From NCBI RefSeq assembly GCF_017876575.1, contig NZ_JAGIOE010000001.1:2542001-2606000 (forward strand): a stretch of DNA of 64,000 nt. Direction: 5' to 3'. A program made the translations under genes and the position numbers. Origin of the DNA: Paeniglutamicibacter psychrophenolicus. GTDB lineage: Bacteria; Actinomycetota; Actinomycetes; Actinomycetales; Micrococcaceae. The notes under the pieces were generated by a model. It saw only the letters and a program-made list of their open reading frames with translations. It ran no database searches and had not been told where the DNA came from. This document shows positions 28,935 through 36,387 of this stretch, one piece after another; position 1 is the first letter of the stretch, and each line of letters starts with the position of its first letter.

Positions 28935-29392
28935 GCCGAGTGTTGGCGGCCACGGGAAAATGCCCACTGGCGGCCACCAAGAAGCCACCGTATCAGCCCA
29001 GCATGGACACGAGGACTGCCCGCCGGCGGCCAGACCAAACGCATGAATCCACGGTTGCTGGCGACCAGATTCTTCTCGGACCCACGGGCCCGCGGGACTT
29101 CCCCGTCGGCCGGCAAATCGGCCTGGATCGACACTGTTGGCGCAACTCCGACGCACCCGCCCTTCCCTGGCGCAGCAACGAATCTCGGCGGAGGTGGATC
29201 CGTCGTCAGGCGCGGCCGGCAGTCACCGTCCACGCCTTCGGAGATGACGATTCGCCTCCGTGCGCGCGATTCTTTCTCCGGACTCTTGACTGCCCCGATG
29301 CCGGGAAATGACTGCCCACGGGCGGCCATGACCGAGCCCGCCTATGGACATGATCAGTTGGCCGCCAGTGGGCACTTCTTCATGGCCACTAA

Positions 29393-31122
29393 CCCGGCGT
29401 TTTCATGGGATGGGTTGTCATTAAGCGTCTTTAACGAGGAAAAGGTGAGCTGATCTGGGAAAATAGAGGTACCACACCTTATATTCCACCAGATCAGGAC
29501 TCACCTTTTCGATGCTTAACGATACCCGTGTTTTCCCCGCCGTTCCCGCAACCCTGACCGGCCAGTCGCTGGTCTCCCACGCCGGGCTGAACGTGCTCAC
29601 CTCCTTCCTGGACGCGACCGGCTTCGGTGCCCTGTGCGAGGACCGGCTCTCCCAGTTCGTCCCCGAACAGGCCATCCACCGGCCCGGCGGGATCCTGGGC
29701 CCACTGGCGGTGATGCTCGCCGGTGGCGGGGAACACGTCACTGACCTCGACACCCTGCGCGACAGCCCCGGCTTGTTCGGCCCGACGCCCTCGAACGCGA
29801 CCGTGTCCAGGTTCGTGGCGCGTGCCGCCGAATCACCGGAGGCCTACGCCCACGGCTTCGCCACCCTCACCAAGGCCCTGCGCTCCAGGATCTGGGAAGC
29901 CTCCGGCCCACGGAACCCCGCCATCCTGGCCACTAGGCTGGACCCGCTGAACATCGATCTGGACGCGACCCTGGTGAATTCCCACTCCGAGAAGGAATGG
30001 GCCGCAGGCGACTTCAAGGGCGGGTTCGGTCACGCCCCCTTCGTCGCCAGCCTCGACTACGGCAGGAGCAACGGCAACGGCGAGGTCCTTGTCGCGGAAC
30101 TGCGGGCCGGCAACAAGGGCGCTAACTCGGCAACGGACCACATCCGCGTGCTCGACAAGGCCCTGGACCAGCTCCCCGATGCGATGCGCGACCAGCAGGG
30201 GGAACTGGCCGCCGAGAAGATCCTGGTGCGCACCGACAGCGCCGGGGCCAGCCGCGAGTTCCTGCACCACCTGCACGACAGGGGGCTGCAGTTCTCCACC
30301 TCCTACGCCCTGCCGGTCCCCAACGAGCGGTTCATCCACTGGATCAACGACAAGACCCTGTGGGAGCGGGTCGTGGAGCAGGACGGGTACGAACGCCGCG
30401 ACGCCTGGGTCATCGACGCAACCCGGGTCATAAAACTGAAGGATTACCCGCCAGGAACGCGCCTGTACCTCCGTGCCGAGCCGTTGCATCCCGGGGCGCA
30501 GGCCAGCCTGTTCGACGTGGACGGGCACCGGGTGACCGCGTTCCTCACCAACGCCCCGCGCTGGAACGTCGCGTTTTTGGACGCCCGGCACCGGGCCCGC
30601 GGGCGGTGCGAAAACCGCATCAAGACGCTCAAGAACAGCGGTATGGGGAAGCTGCCCTTCTTCGGGATCTCGGCGAACCAGCTGTGGACTGACCTCGCGG
30701 TGCTCGCCATGAACCTCGTGGCGTGGATGCCGTTGGCGATCCTGCCCACGGACCACACGGCCGGGGCCTGGGACATGAAACGCTGGCGTTACCGGCTGTT
30801 TTCGATCGCCGGGAAAATCATCAGCAGCGCCCGGCGGAAACGGCTGCTGATCCCGCAATCCGCACCCGAATCGCCGCTGCTGATCGCGCTCCTGGATGGG
30901 ACCGCCCGTCTGCGCCAGCGCTGGCGGCAAGGGCACCTCGCGGCATAAGGACCCATGCCGCGAGAACCCCCTTCGAGAGAAAGAACAAGCCCTTTTCGGG
31001 AGTGGAACCCGACGCCCGGACCGGTGGCAGGTCTTCTTGCCGTGCCCGGAAACCGGTCGGGCCGCCGAATCCGGGAAAACCATGGATCCAGCGGCCCACC
31101 GGCATCACATGAAAAATCCGGG
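29393..31122 (+). mobile_element. IS1380-family insertion sequence
   Basis: The 1.73-kb element has terminal inverted repeats CCCGGCGTTTTCATGGGATG (left) and CCCGGATTTTTCATGTGATG (right, other strand), 17 of 20 matching. It is flanked by the 4-bp direct repeat CTAA (29389-29392 and 31123-31126), typical of IS1380. It sits in the last bases of the IS21-like remnant. A hairpin at 29439-29510 precedes the transposase gene. Confidence 0.88.
29512..30948 (+). CDS. IS1380-family transposase
   Basis: The full-length 478-residue DDE transposase shows the first acidic motif LNIDLDATLVNSHSEK, the second VRTDSAGASREFL and the C-terminal ENRIKTLKNSGMG, as in the IS1380 family. The frame is intact and the ATG at 29512 follows AGGA. 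It appears to be the youngest insertion in the nest because nothing interrupts it. Confidence 0.92.
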   Translation: MLNDTRVFPAVPATLTGQSLVSHAGLNVLTSFLDATGFGALCEDRLSQFVPEQAIHRPGGILGPLAVMLAGGGEHVTDLDTLRDSPGLFGPTPSNATVSRFVARAAESPEAYAHGFATLTKALRSRIWEASGPRNPAILATRLDPLNIDLDATLVNSHSEKEWAAGDFKGGFGHAPFVASLDYGRSNGNGEVLVAELRAGNKGANSATDHIRVLDKALDQLPDAMRDQQGELAAEKILVRTDSAGASREFLHHLHDRGLQFSTSYALPVPNERFIHWINDKTLWERVVEQDGYERRDAWVIDATRVIKLKDYPPGTRLYLRAEPLHPGAQASLFDVDGHRVTAFLTNAPRWNVAFLDARHRARGRCENRIKTLKNSGMGKLPFFGISANQLWTDLAVLAMNLVAWMPLAILPTDHTAGAWDMKRWRYRLFSIAGKIISSARRKRLLIPQSAPESPLLIALLDGTARLRQRWRQGHLAA

Positions 31123-31134
31123 CTAACAGCCGAG

Positions 31135-31421
31135 ACGCCTTGCTTGGAGACCGTCACCAACCATGCCGCCTCGAACCACACCATCAGTGGGGTCCGCGTC
31201 CCCTGGAAAAGCGTCCCCGCGGTGACGCTGACCAGCCTGGATCAGTCAGCGCGCTGGTGCTGTCCAGGGGCCGTTGCCCATTCGCCCACGCCGGCACACG
31301 AAGCCATCGGCCATCGCAGCCAATCCAGGTAATCAAGGCAGTCCGCGTCGGAGCTGAACCACGAGCGGAGATCCGGCAACGAACCAGGATAGTCCCTGCC
31401 CTCGTCCGGTGAATCCTTCAT
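31135..31421 (-). pseudogene. IS1595 transposase, N-terminal part
   Basis: Reading leftward from ATG 31421, the sequence gives MKDSPDEGRDYPGSL and a WPDGFVC-like segment. After at least one frameshift and a stop in the zinc-ribbon region, it gives SVTAGTLFQGTRTPLMVWF and AAWLVTVSKQGVSA, standard ISXO2 sequence. It ends at the GCCGAG target repeat, where the nested elements begin. The frameshifts mean the gene was already dead or decayed apart from the insertion. Confidence 0.75.
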
Positions 31422-31483
31422 CTGTCAAGACTAACGAGATCCGCGGAATCACGTCAGCGACATGGATAGCCACTTTCTGAAAT

Positions 31484-31656
31484 ATCGCTACGCCGACGTA
31501 GGACTGATTGCATGCAAGACGTTCACTTCGGCATCTTCCGGAGGATCACTCACATTTTTCGTCGTATTGAAGGCGGGAAAACGTTTAGCCCTCTCGGCTA
31601 AACAGGGGCAAATGTTGAACGACGCCGTAGCTGGCCTCAATACTCACGAGGGGTGA
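31484..31656 (+). pseudogene. Possible phage tail-fibre fragment
   Basis: The plus-strand frame ending at 31656 contains ALSAKQGQMLNDAVAGLN. This resembles the short ALSAxQGxxLND motif repeated in phage tail fibre and baseplate proteins. There is no start of its own, and the frame reads in from the IS1595 end. It may mark one edge of the decayed prophage. Confidence 0.3.
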
Positions 31657-31834
31657 TTGGCGGTGGATGGAAGTGGTTGGATTCCGCGAGATTCCGGGGT
31701 TTCGTCGTTGGGCAACGTTGGTCGAAAATGGCCCTTTGCGGACTTTCTGCGGACTTGGATCCATGTCTCACTCCGAACCGAGTGGCGCATAGCAGGTCGC
31801 TCGAGTGGCTCTGCGGTGCCGGGATTCTCACCGC

Positions 31835-32110
31835 GTGGATCCCGGCGTACGTTGGCAATATGAATATGAAAAGGACGCGCATTACTGGGCTTGCGTGAAT
31901 GAAGCCATCAGCAAGGCCCCACCGGTGACCGCGGCGCAGTGCGAAGTGCTAACGAGGATCCTTGCTCCGAAGGGGTGGGAGTTTGTGCCGAAGGAGGCCC
32001 TGGCGCAGCCAGAGGTGCATGATGATCACCGCGCCAAAGCGCTACCGGCAGATCCAGGCAGTGACGCTAATCTCCAAGTGAACGCGCTCGCTTACCGGGA
32101 TTGGCGATAA
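31835..32110 (+). CDS. Hypothetical protein, about 91 residues
   Basis: From a GTG at 31835 the frame reads MDPGVRWQYEYEKDAHYWAC and then AISKAPPVTAAQCEVLTRIL. This resembles short actinobacterial and phage proteins with an APPLTxEQ segment, whose function is unknown. The start is uncertain and no good ribosome-binding site is visible. Confidence 0.4.
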   Translation: MDPGVRWQYEYEKDAHYWACVNEAISKAPPVTAAQCEVLTRILAPKGWEFVPKEALAQPEVHDDHRAKALPADPGSDANLQVNALAYRDWR

Positions 32111-32128
32111 CGTCATGCCAGTAGGAAT

Positions 32129-32311
32129 TCAAGGGCGATCGGTGTTGCGCCGAACAAAGCTCTCGATGGCAGACTCCTCAACCTTCCAGCGCCCTCGGAG
32201 CCCTGGCATTTTCATCCCCACAAGGTCCCCACGGCGGAGCAAGATGTATACGGTATCGGGGTGCATGTCGAGTATTTCTGCGACTTCCTGAACGCTCAAG
32301 AGTTTCTTCAT
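32129..32311 (-). CDS. Small HTH_17 (excisionase/BldC-like) protein, copy 3
   Basis: This 60-residue protein is almost entirely a MerR/excisionase-type DNA-binding domain: MKKLLSVQEVAEILDMHPDT, then LLRRGDLVGMKMPGLRGRWK and a short helix ending FVRRNTDRP. It is the last of three tandem paralogues read leftward. ATG 32311 is preferred over an earlier ATG because all three proteins then start alike. Such proteins serve as phage excisionases or small regulators. Confidence 0.7.
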   Translation of the reverse strand: MKKLLSVQEVAEILDMHPDTVYILLRRGDLVGMKMPGLRGRWKVEESAIESFVRRNTDRP

Positions 32312-32374
32312 GCTTGCAGAAAAGCACTTGGGGGTGTCGATTCGATCGAGGATCAAGACACGAAGTTCAGACGG

Positions 32375-32557
32375 TCAAGGACGATGCTGCAGTCGATCAA
32401 TGAACCCGACAATCGCCTCCGGGCGTACCTTCCAAGAGCCGCTTAGCCCAGGCATCTTGGAACCGACTAGGTCACCCCTGCGCAGGAGCTCCCGCACGGT
32501 TTCTGGGTGCATGTCAAGTACCTCGGCGGTTTCGCCAACGTTCAGTAGTTTCTGCAT
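32375..32557 (-). CDS. Small HTH_17 protein, copy 2
   Basis: This 60-residue paralogue of its neighbours begins MQKLLNVGETAEVLDMHPET and has LLRRGDLVGSKMPGLSGSWK. The variable positions lie in the recognition helix and wing and in the C-terminal tail (GFIDRLQHRP). The gene lies 63 bases from copy 3 and 77 from copy 1. The ribosome-binding site is weak. Confidence 0.7.
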   Translation of the reverse strand: MQKLLNVGETAEVLDMHPETVRELLRRGDLVGSKMPGLSGSWKVRPEAIVGFIDRLQHRP

Positions 32558-32634
32558 GGCTCAGCCCACCATGCGGCACCCCTGCTTTGGACACACTGCC
32601 GCACCAACTCTGCCTGGGCACCAAAGCTCATCGC

Positions 32635-32820
32635 CTACGGTTGATACGTGTTCCGCTTGATGAAACGGTCTATCGCGGAGGGTTCGACTTTCCAGCGGCC
32701 CCGCAGTCCAGGCTTTTTCACTCCGGAGAGATCACCCCTCCGGAGCAGTTCACGCACCGTTTGCGGATGCATCGCGAATTGCTGGGATGCTTCACTGATG
32801 TTCAATAGCTTCTTTGTCAT
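32635..32820 (-). CDS. Small HTH_17 protein, copy 1
   Basis: This 61-residue protein begins MTKKLLNISEASQQFAMHPQ, followed by LLRRGDLSGVKKPGLRGRWK, and its tail RFIKRNTYQP is nearly that of copy 3. It is first in the array by transcription direction. DNA-binding function is clear from the fold pattern, but its targets are unknown. Confidence 0.7.
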   Translation of the reverse strand: MTKKLLNISEASQQFAMHPQTVRELLRRGDLSGVKKPGLRGRWKVEPSAIDRFIKRNTYQP

Positions 32821-32919
32821 GTGAACAGCTCAGCACGTCACCCGGCCTCCGGCTCCCAAGACACTCCGCAAGATGGAACGCATATTCGAATTGTCGGCGG
32901 CTCTCGATAGCTTCACTTC

Positions 32920-33210
32920 ATGGAAAGTATCGAGGTGCAGTGGGCGACTGCGGGCCAGCCGTTGCGGGTTCGCCGGCAGGGCCGTGTGTGGAATGTGGCG
33001 GCGGAACCGGTTCGTTGGTTAGAGCGATTCGCCCGGTGGGAGACGGAGCTGCGGTCGCCGAAGGGTGAGACGTTCCGGATCGACTCGATGGTGTGGCATG
33101 TGCAAGTCTCCCTGGGTGCCAGGTCGTCGGTCATCCTGACCTGGGAGCTAGTGCATCATGCACCAACCGGCGGATGGCGCGTCCGGGATCCCTGTTGGGC
33201 AGTTGCGTAG
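32920..33210 (+). CDS. Hypothetical protein, 96 residues (DUF6504-like)
   Basis: The protein has WATAGQPLRVRRQGRVW near the start and TGGWRVRDPCWAVA at the end, a layout loosely like DUF6504 proteins of actinobacteria. Function is unknown. It diverges from the three HTH genes with 99 bases between, so it may be under their control; this is inference. Confidence 0.5.
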   Translation: MESIEVQWATAGQPLRVRRQGRVWNVAAEPVRWLERFARWETELRSPKGETFRIDSMVWHVQVSLGARSSVILTWELVHHAPTGGWRVRDPCWAVA

Positions 33211-33302
33211 CCATCCGCAGTTGCCAATTCCAGCAGGGAGTGGGGCGTTCATCAACCAGTCTTGACAGCTCCAGTTTCCGCAGTGGTGGATAGGATTGTG
33301 CG

Positions 33303-34061
33303 ATGATCTCCGCTGATGCCATAACGTGCCATATCGCAACGCCCAATGCGGTCAAACTGGAACTTATCAACTGCACCACTAATCTCATGGACACAGCTAA
33401 AGGTGTGGAACTTTTTTGGATGATGGTCAGCGCTCTGGGGGCAGTGCTTGCAGCCATTTTTGCAGGAGTAGCGTGGCGAACAGCAAAGAAGCAATTGAAG
33501 GATCTTCACGACACGCGGCGTCGAGATGAGAAGAGAGCAGCGACTGTCAATTTTGTCCGTGTGATCCATAACCTTCGCAGATATTCACAAGACTGGAAGT
33601 ACGACATTGGGGAAGCGCGAAGTGCTGCGGGTCAAGAGCAAGTCCTATTCCGGATGGTAATTGGACGCGAGATTGACCGCGAAAAGTTGTATTTGGTGAC
33701 GAACGTCGTGATAAAGGCAGCAGGGATCTGTCATAACACGTTTAACCCCAAAGCCGTTGGCGTGCAACCAGAACATGGACGTCTCGTGCTCGAGTTGGTT
33801 GACGCGATGGTTGATCGCTTGGGGGACTTTGACCGTGGTGACCTCAGTGCTTCTGACCTTGCGGACGCCATTTACAGGAATTTTGAAACGATTGTTGAAC
33901 CACCAGGTTATAGGTGGGACAGCACTATACGTCCCGTTATGGCGGCTACAGGGTTTGCACCATTCGTTACGCCAGGAGCGGCGGATGCCAACATCGGAAC
34001 ACCCAAGGAGGAAACCGCGTGGGAGGAGTTCAAGAACGAAGTTGTTGAAGAATCGTCATAG
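33303..34061 (+). CDS. Hypothetical membrane protein, 252 residues
   Basis: After about 30 residues comes a single membrane helix (FWMMVSALGAVLAAIFAGVAW), then a charged segment (KKQLKDLHDTRRRDEKRA) and a soluble, mostly helical domain. AGGA seven bases before ATG 33303 supports the start, and a TTGACA at 33262 could be a promoter -35 box. Composition is AT-richer than core genes. Single-helix proteins with this type of cytoplasmic domain are common prophage accessory genes. I do not recognise a specific family. Confidence 0.6.
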   Translation: MISADAITCHIATPNAVKLELINCTTNLMDTAKGVELFWMMVSALGAVLAAIFAGVAWRTAKKQLKDLHDTRRRDEKRAATVNFVRVIHNLRRYSQDWKYDIGEARSAAGQEQVLFRMVIGREIDREKLYLVTNVVIKAAGICHNTFNPKAVGVQPEHGRLVLELVDAMVDRLGDFDRGDLSASDLADAIYRNFETIVEPPGYRWDSTIRPVMAATGFAPFVTPGAADANIGTPKEETAWEEFKNEVVEESS

Positions 34062-34114
34062 TGATGGATGGTGCCGAGCCATGGTGAGTTCTAGGCGTTT
34101 CAGTTAAACGAATA

Positions 34115-34150
34115 AATGAGTCCCAGCCTGCACGCAGGTTGGGACTCATT
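34115..34150. terminator. Bidirectional terminator at the end of the lysis genes
   Basis: A 16-bp arm at 34115-34130 pairs with 34135-34150 with one mismatch, around a CACG loop. T-rich sequence follows on the minus strand, 6 bases past the holin stop. Confidence 0.85.
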
Positions 34151-34155
34151 GGCTT

Positions 34156-34551
34156 TCACTGCCAGTCGCGGTCAGGTGACCTGGTGGGCTCGTGCGGGCC
34201 CGCGACGGGAAAACCCTCGTATGGGCCATCCGTGATGAACTCCCCGGCGATGGTCTCCGGTTCGTTCTCTACGCCGGTACCGAGGCCGATATTCGCAAGG
34301 AAGTCCTGGGCCTGCGCCAGTGCCATCAGACGGGTAATAAACGTGGCCAGCGCGACGAGGAACGCGGCCGCTCCGGTGAGCCATACGACCCACGATTCCG
34401 GCAGGTAGTCGCCGAGGTGCTCCTGCATCAGCGGGATCGCCGCGGAGAGGAAGATTGCGGCGGCTACCAGGTAGGCCACCGCCGTCCGCAGTGAGGTCTT
34501 GACGGGGTGGGCGACTTGGGTGGGTGTGCCGGTTGCGATGTGCTTTGCCAT
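34156..34551 (-). CDS. Holin-like phage membrane protein
   Basis: This 131-residue protein has two membrane helices (about 22-42 and 55-78) with a short loop containing LMQEHLGDYLPES, and an acidic tail ending SPDRDWQ. Lying 12 bases after the amidase reading frame, it is best read as the holin of a lysis cassette. Actinophage holins vary widely, so the call rests on topology and position. Confidence 0.65.
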   Translation of the reverse strand: MAKHIATGTPTQVAHPVKTSLRTAVAYLVAAAIFLSAAIPLMQEHLGDYLPESWVVWLTGAAAFLVALATFITRLMALAQAQDFLANIGLGTGVENEPETIAGEFITDGPYEGFPVAGPHEPTRSPDRDWQ

Positions 34552-34563
34552 GGGTATTGCTCC

Positions 34564-35115
34564 TTATGCTCGTCGGTTTACTTCGGCGCGGACCTTCGCG
34601 TAGATCGCATTGGTGACACCGAGGGACTTCTGCCGGTGGGGGTGGCCGTTGCCGTGCTTGCCCGGGCAGACGGTGGCCTTCGTGTCGCGGTGGCCGCCGT
34701 CGAGCTTGTTCTCGGTCCACCAGCCCTTTTCGATGCCGTGGTTCAGCAGCCACGCCAGCGCGGCGACCTGCTCAGCGGTGACCTGGTTGGTCTCGTAGTT
34801 CCCCGCGAGGCAGATGCCCGCGGAGATGGTGTTGCGGCCTGCCGTGTGAGCGCCGACCCGGCCAATGCTGTGGCCCTCGTAGATCCGCCCGGACGGGAAG
34901 ACCACGAACGTGTAGGAAATGCCGCCCTTGAACCGAGACTGGCCGATGTTGTCCAGGTTCCGCATCTCCACACGCTCATCCGAGGTGGGAGCACCCGTGG
35001 GGAGATGCTTGGTAACACTGTGGTGGAGTCACTTGTCCAAGCGGCCGACCTTGCGGTTGTAGAAGCCGTTGTTGTGACCTGCTCCCCAGGTCTCGCGGCT
35101 GATGATGTTGCTCAT
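34564..35115 (-). pseudogene. Phage endolysin, PGRP-type amidase, with in-frame stop
   Basis: The frame from ATG 35115 reads MSNIISRETWGAGHNNGFYN and RKVGRLDK, then a TGA at 35029-35031. It continues in the same frame with LHHSVTKHLPTGAPTSDE, YTFVVFPSGRIYEGHS, GAHTAGRNTISAGICLAGNY and CPGKHG to the stop at 34564. These are the residues of an N-acetylmuramoyl-L-alanine amidase: zinc ligands in LHHS and at the later His and Cys, with Tyr and Lys in the usual places. The stop removes everything after residue 28; re-initiation at a later ATG would lose the HHS ligand. The gene is therefore probably dead. Confidence 0.82.
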
Positions 35116-35188
35116 GGTGTGCCTGCCTTTCGGGCATAAGAAAAGCCCGGACCAGGACGGTCACTGGCTCGGGTGGGAATGGGGTTGG

Positions 35189-35623
35189 TCAGTCCTCGGT
35201 GTGCTGCTGGATCAGCTTCTCGAGGGTGGGCATCAGCCCCGCGGTCTGCTCGAGGTGATCGGTAAGTTCCTGGCGGAGATGCTGGGTCTCGCGGCGCCCT
35301 GCCCGGTCCTCGGCGTGGAGCGTGCCGATGTCCTTCCGAGTCGCGTAATGGTCCTCGCGCAATCCTCGTACGTCGCGGCCGAGCGCGGTGAGTGCTGCCA
35401 TGGTGGCCTCGTGCCGCTCGTCGCCCACCTCCCGCATATTCGTGTCGTGTGAGTTCTTCACATGGATGCGGGCTTCCTTCGCGTCCTTCGCTGCGGCCTG
35501 CGTACCGGTGTTGATCTCGGCAAGCTTCGACTTGAATGAGAAATATGCGGGGATGCCGGCGGCGAGGATGACACCTCCCGTGACCAGGATCTGGTCGATG
35601 ACGGATTGCAACCAGTCAGGCAT
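35189..35623 (-). CDS. DUF2746 phage protein
   Basis: The 144-residue protein has an N-terminal membrane helix (DQILVTGGVILAAGIPAYFSF) and a long charged helical remainder (KLAEINTGTQAAAKDAKEAR and onward to EKLIQQHTED). This matches the DUF2746 family of actinophage proteins found next to endolysin and holin genes. ATG 35623, with AAGGTG upstream, is preferred to an earlier in-frame ATG inside a terminator-like hairpin. The role in lysis is unknown. Confidence 0.75.
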   Translation of the reverse strand: MPDWLQSVIDQILVTGGVILAAGIPAYFSFKSKLAEINTGTQAAAKDAKEARIHVKNSHDTNMREVGDERHEATMAALTALGRDVRGLREDHYATRKDIGTLHAEDRAGRRETQHLRQELTDHLEQTAGLMPTLEKLIQQHTED

Positions 35624-35676
35624 GGGTGGCACCTTCCGGCGCAAGAAGGATGGGTATGGGAGCCTTTCGGGTACGA

Positions 35677-35708
35677 CGAAGGCCCCCACCAAGTGGTGAG
35701 GGCCTTCG
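35677..35708 (-). terminator. Hairpin after DUF6270 gene
   Basis: A stem of about 14 bp (35677-35691 with 35694-35708, one mismatched pair region) lies 12 bases past the DUF6270 stop at 35720 and before DUF2746. Confidence 0.65.
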
Positions 35709-35719
35709 GGTCTGAACGG

Positions 35720-36366
35720 TTAGAAGAGGTCGCTGATCGCCTGCAGCTGAGCGTGGTAGGTCTCTTGCGTGTAGTGGAAGAACGCCGGCCCCCACTTGTG
35801 TCCCGGGTTCGCTACGGCATCGTCCTCGTTCACCCAGGCCATCGCGACTCCGGCGTCCGAAGCATAGTCCCACTACCTCTGGATTGGGTCGTTGAACCAT
35901 TCAGGGGACCTGCCCTCGGGGTCGTAGGGAAGCATCCCGTAAATGTCCACGGACGCCCAAGAGGTCGCGTTGACCACCAGCTTCTCGCGGGCACCAACTT
36001 GGTCCAGGGTTTCCATGAACCGATCGAACGCCCACACCCATTGAGTGAAATGCGCATCGGTGCCGAAATCATAGAAGCCACCCATCTTCACGGCGGTGTG
36101 TCCGGCGGCAGCATGGTCAACGTTTCTGGTTACCATGCCACCGGTCGATACCTTGCGGACGCCGAGGCGCTCCACCATCATGTCCCAGACGATGATGTCG
36201 TAGTCATCTGCGTGTTCGACTAGCAGTTTCGGCAGTGACGATTCAACATCGCCGACGAGCATTCGGCGCTGGAATGACGATGAAATAAAATTGAAGTTGA
36301 AGTGTTTCTTGGCTGCTGGACGGTAGGCGCTAATCAGTGATTGTCTTGCCACGTAGTGGGCCAACT
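35720..36366 (-). pseudogene. DUF6270-domain gene, 3' part, with in-frame stop
   Basis: Reading leftward from the 16-bp repeat at 36351-36366, the frame gives LAHYVARQSLISAY, VGDVESSLPKLLVEHADDYD and VWDMMVERLG. It meets a TAG at 35873-35875 and then continues in the same frame through WDYASDAGVAMAWVNEDD to HKWGPAFFHYTQETYHAQL and a TAA at 35720. This is a DUF6270 protein. Its 5' end lies 4.5 kb away at 40895-40989 beyond a transposon. The gene therefore carries two separate inactivating changes. Confidence 0.8.
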
Positions 36367-36387
36367 GTGATGATGCTCCTATTGTTG

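Larger units (their letters stand above)
28941..31128. mobile_element. Non-autonomous IS21-like remnant (contains IS1380)
   Basis: The outer ends read TGTTGGCGGCCACGGGA (28941) and, on the other strand from 31128, TGTTAGTGGCCATGAAG once the nested IS1380 and its duplicate are removed. Both continue into the same TGCCCACTGGCGGCC block (28961-28975, and inverted at 29360-29374), and a third copy is at 29313-29327. TG...CA ends with repeated subterminal blocks resemble IS21-family elements. The 6-bp target repeat GCCGAG flanks it (28935-28940 and 31129-31134). The body is only about 450 bp with no transposase, so it is a deletion derivative or MITE. Family assignment is tentative. Confidence 0.7.
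28169..31474 (-). mobile_element. IS1595-family element, interrupted by nested elements
   Basis: The ends are inverted repeats starting AGTGGCTATCCAT at 28169 and, on the other strand, at 31474, with similarity continuing for about 38 bases. The 8-bp direct repeat TTCTGAAA flanks it (28161-28168 and 31475-31482), the duplication length expected for IS1595. Its transposase is split by an insertion at 28941-31128. Without the insert the element would be about 1.1 kb. Confidence 0.85.

Noticed and set aside
28993-29329. N-terminal extension of the IS1595 transposase frame through 28941-29329
   Set aside because: This stretch belongs to the inserted IS21-like remnant. The true N-terminus is at 31135-31421.
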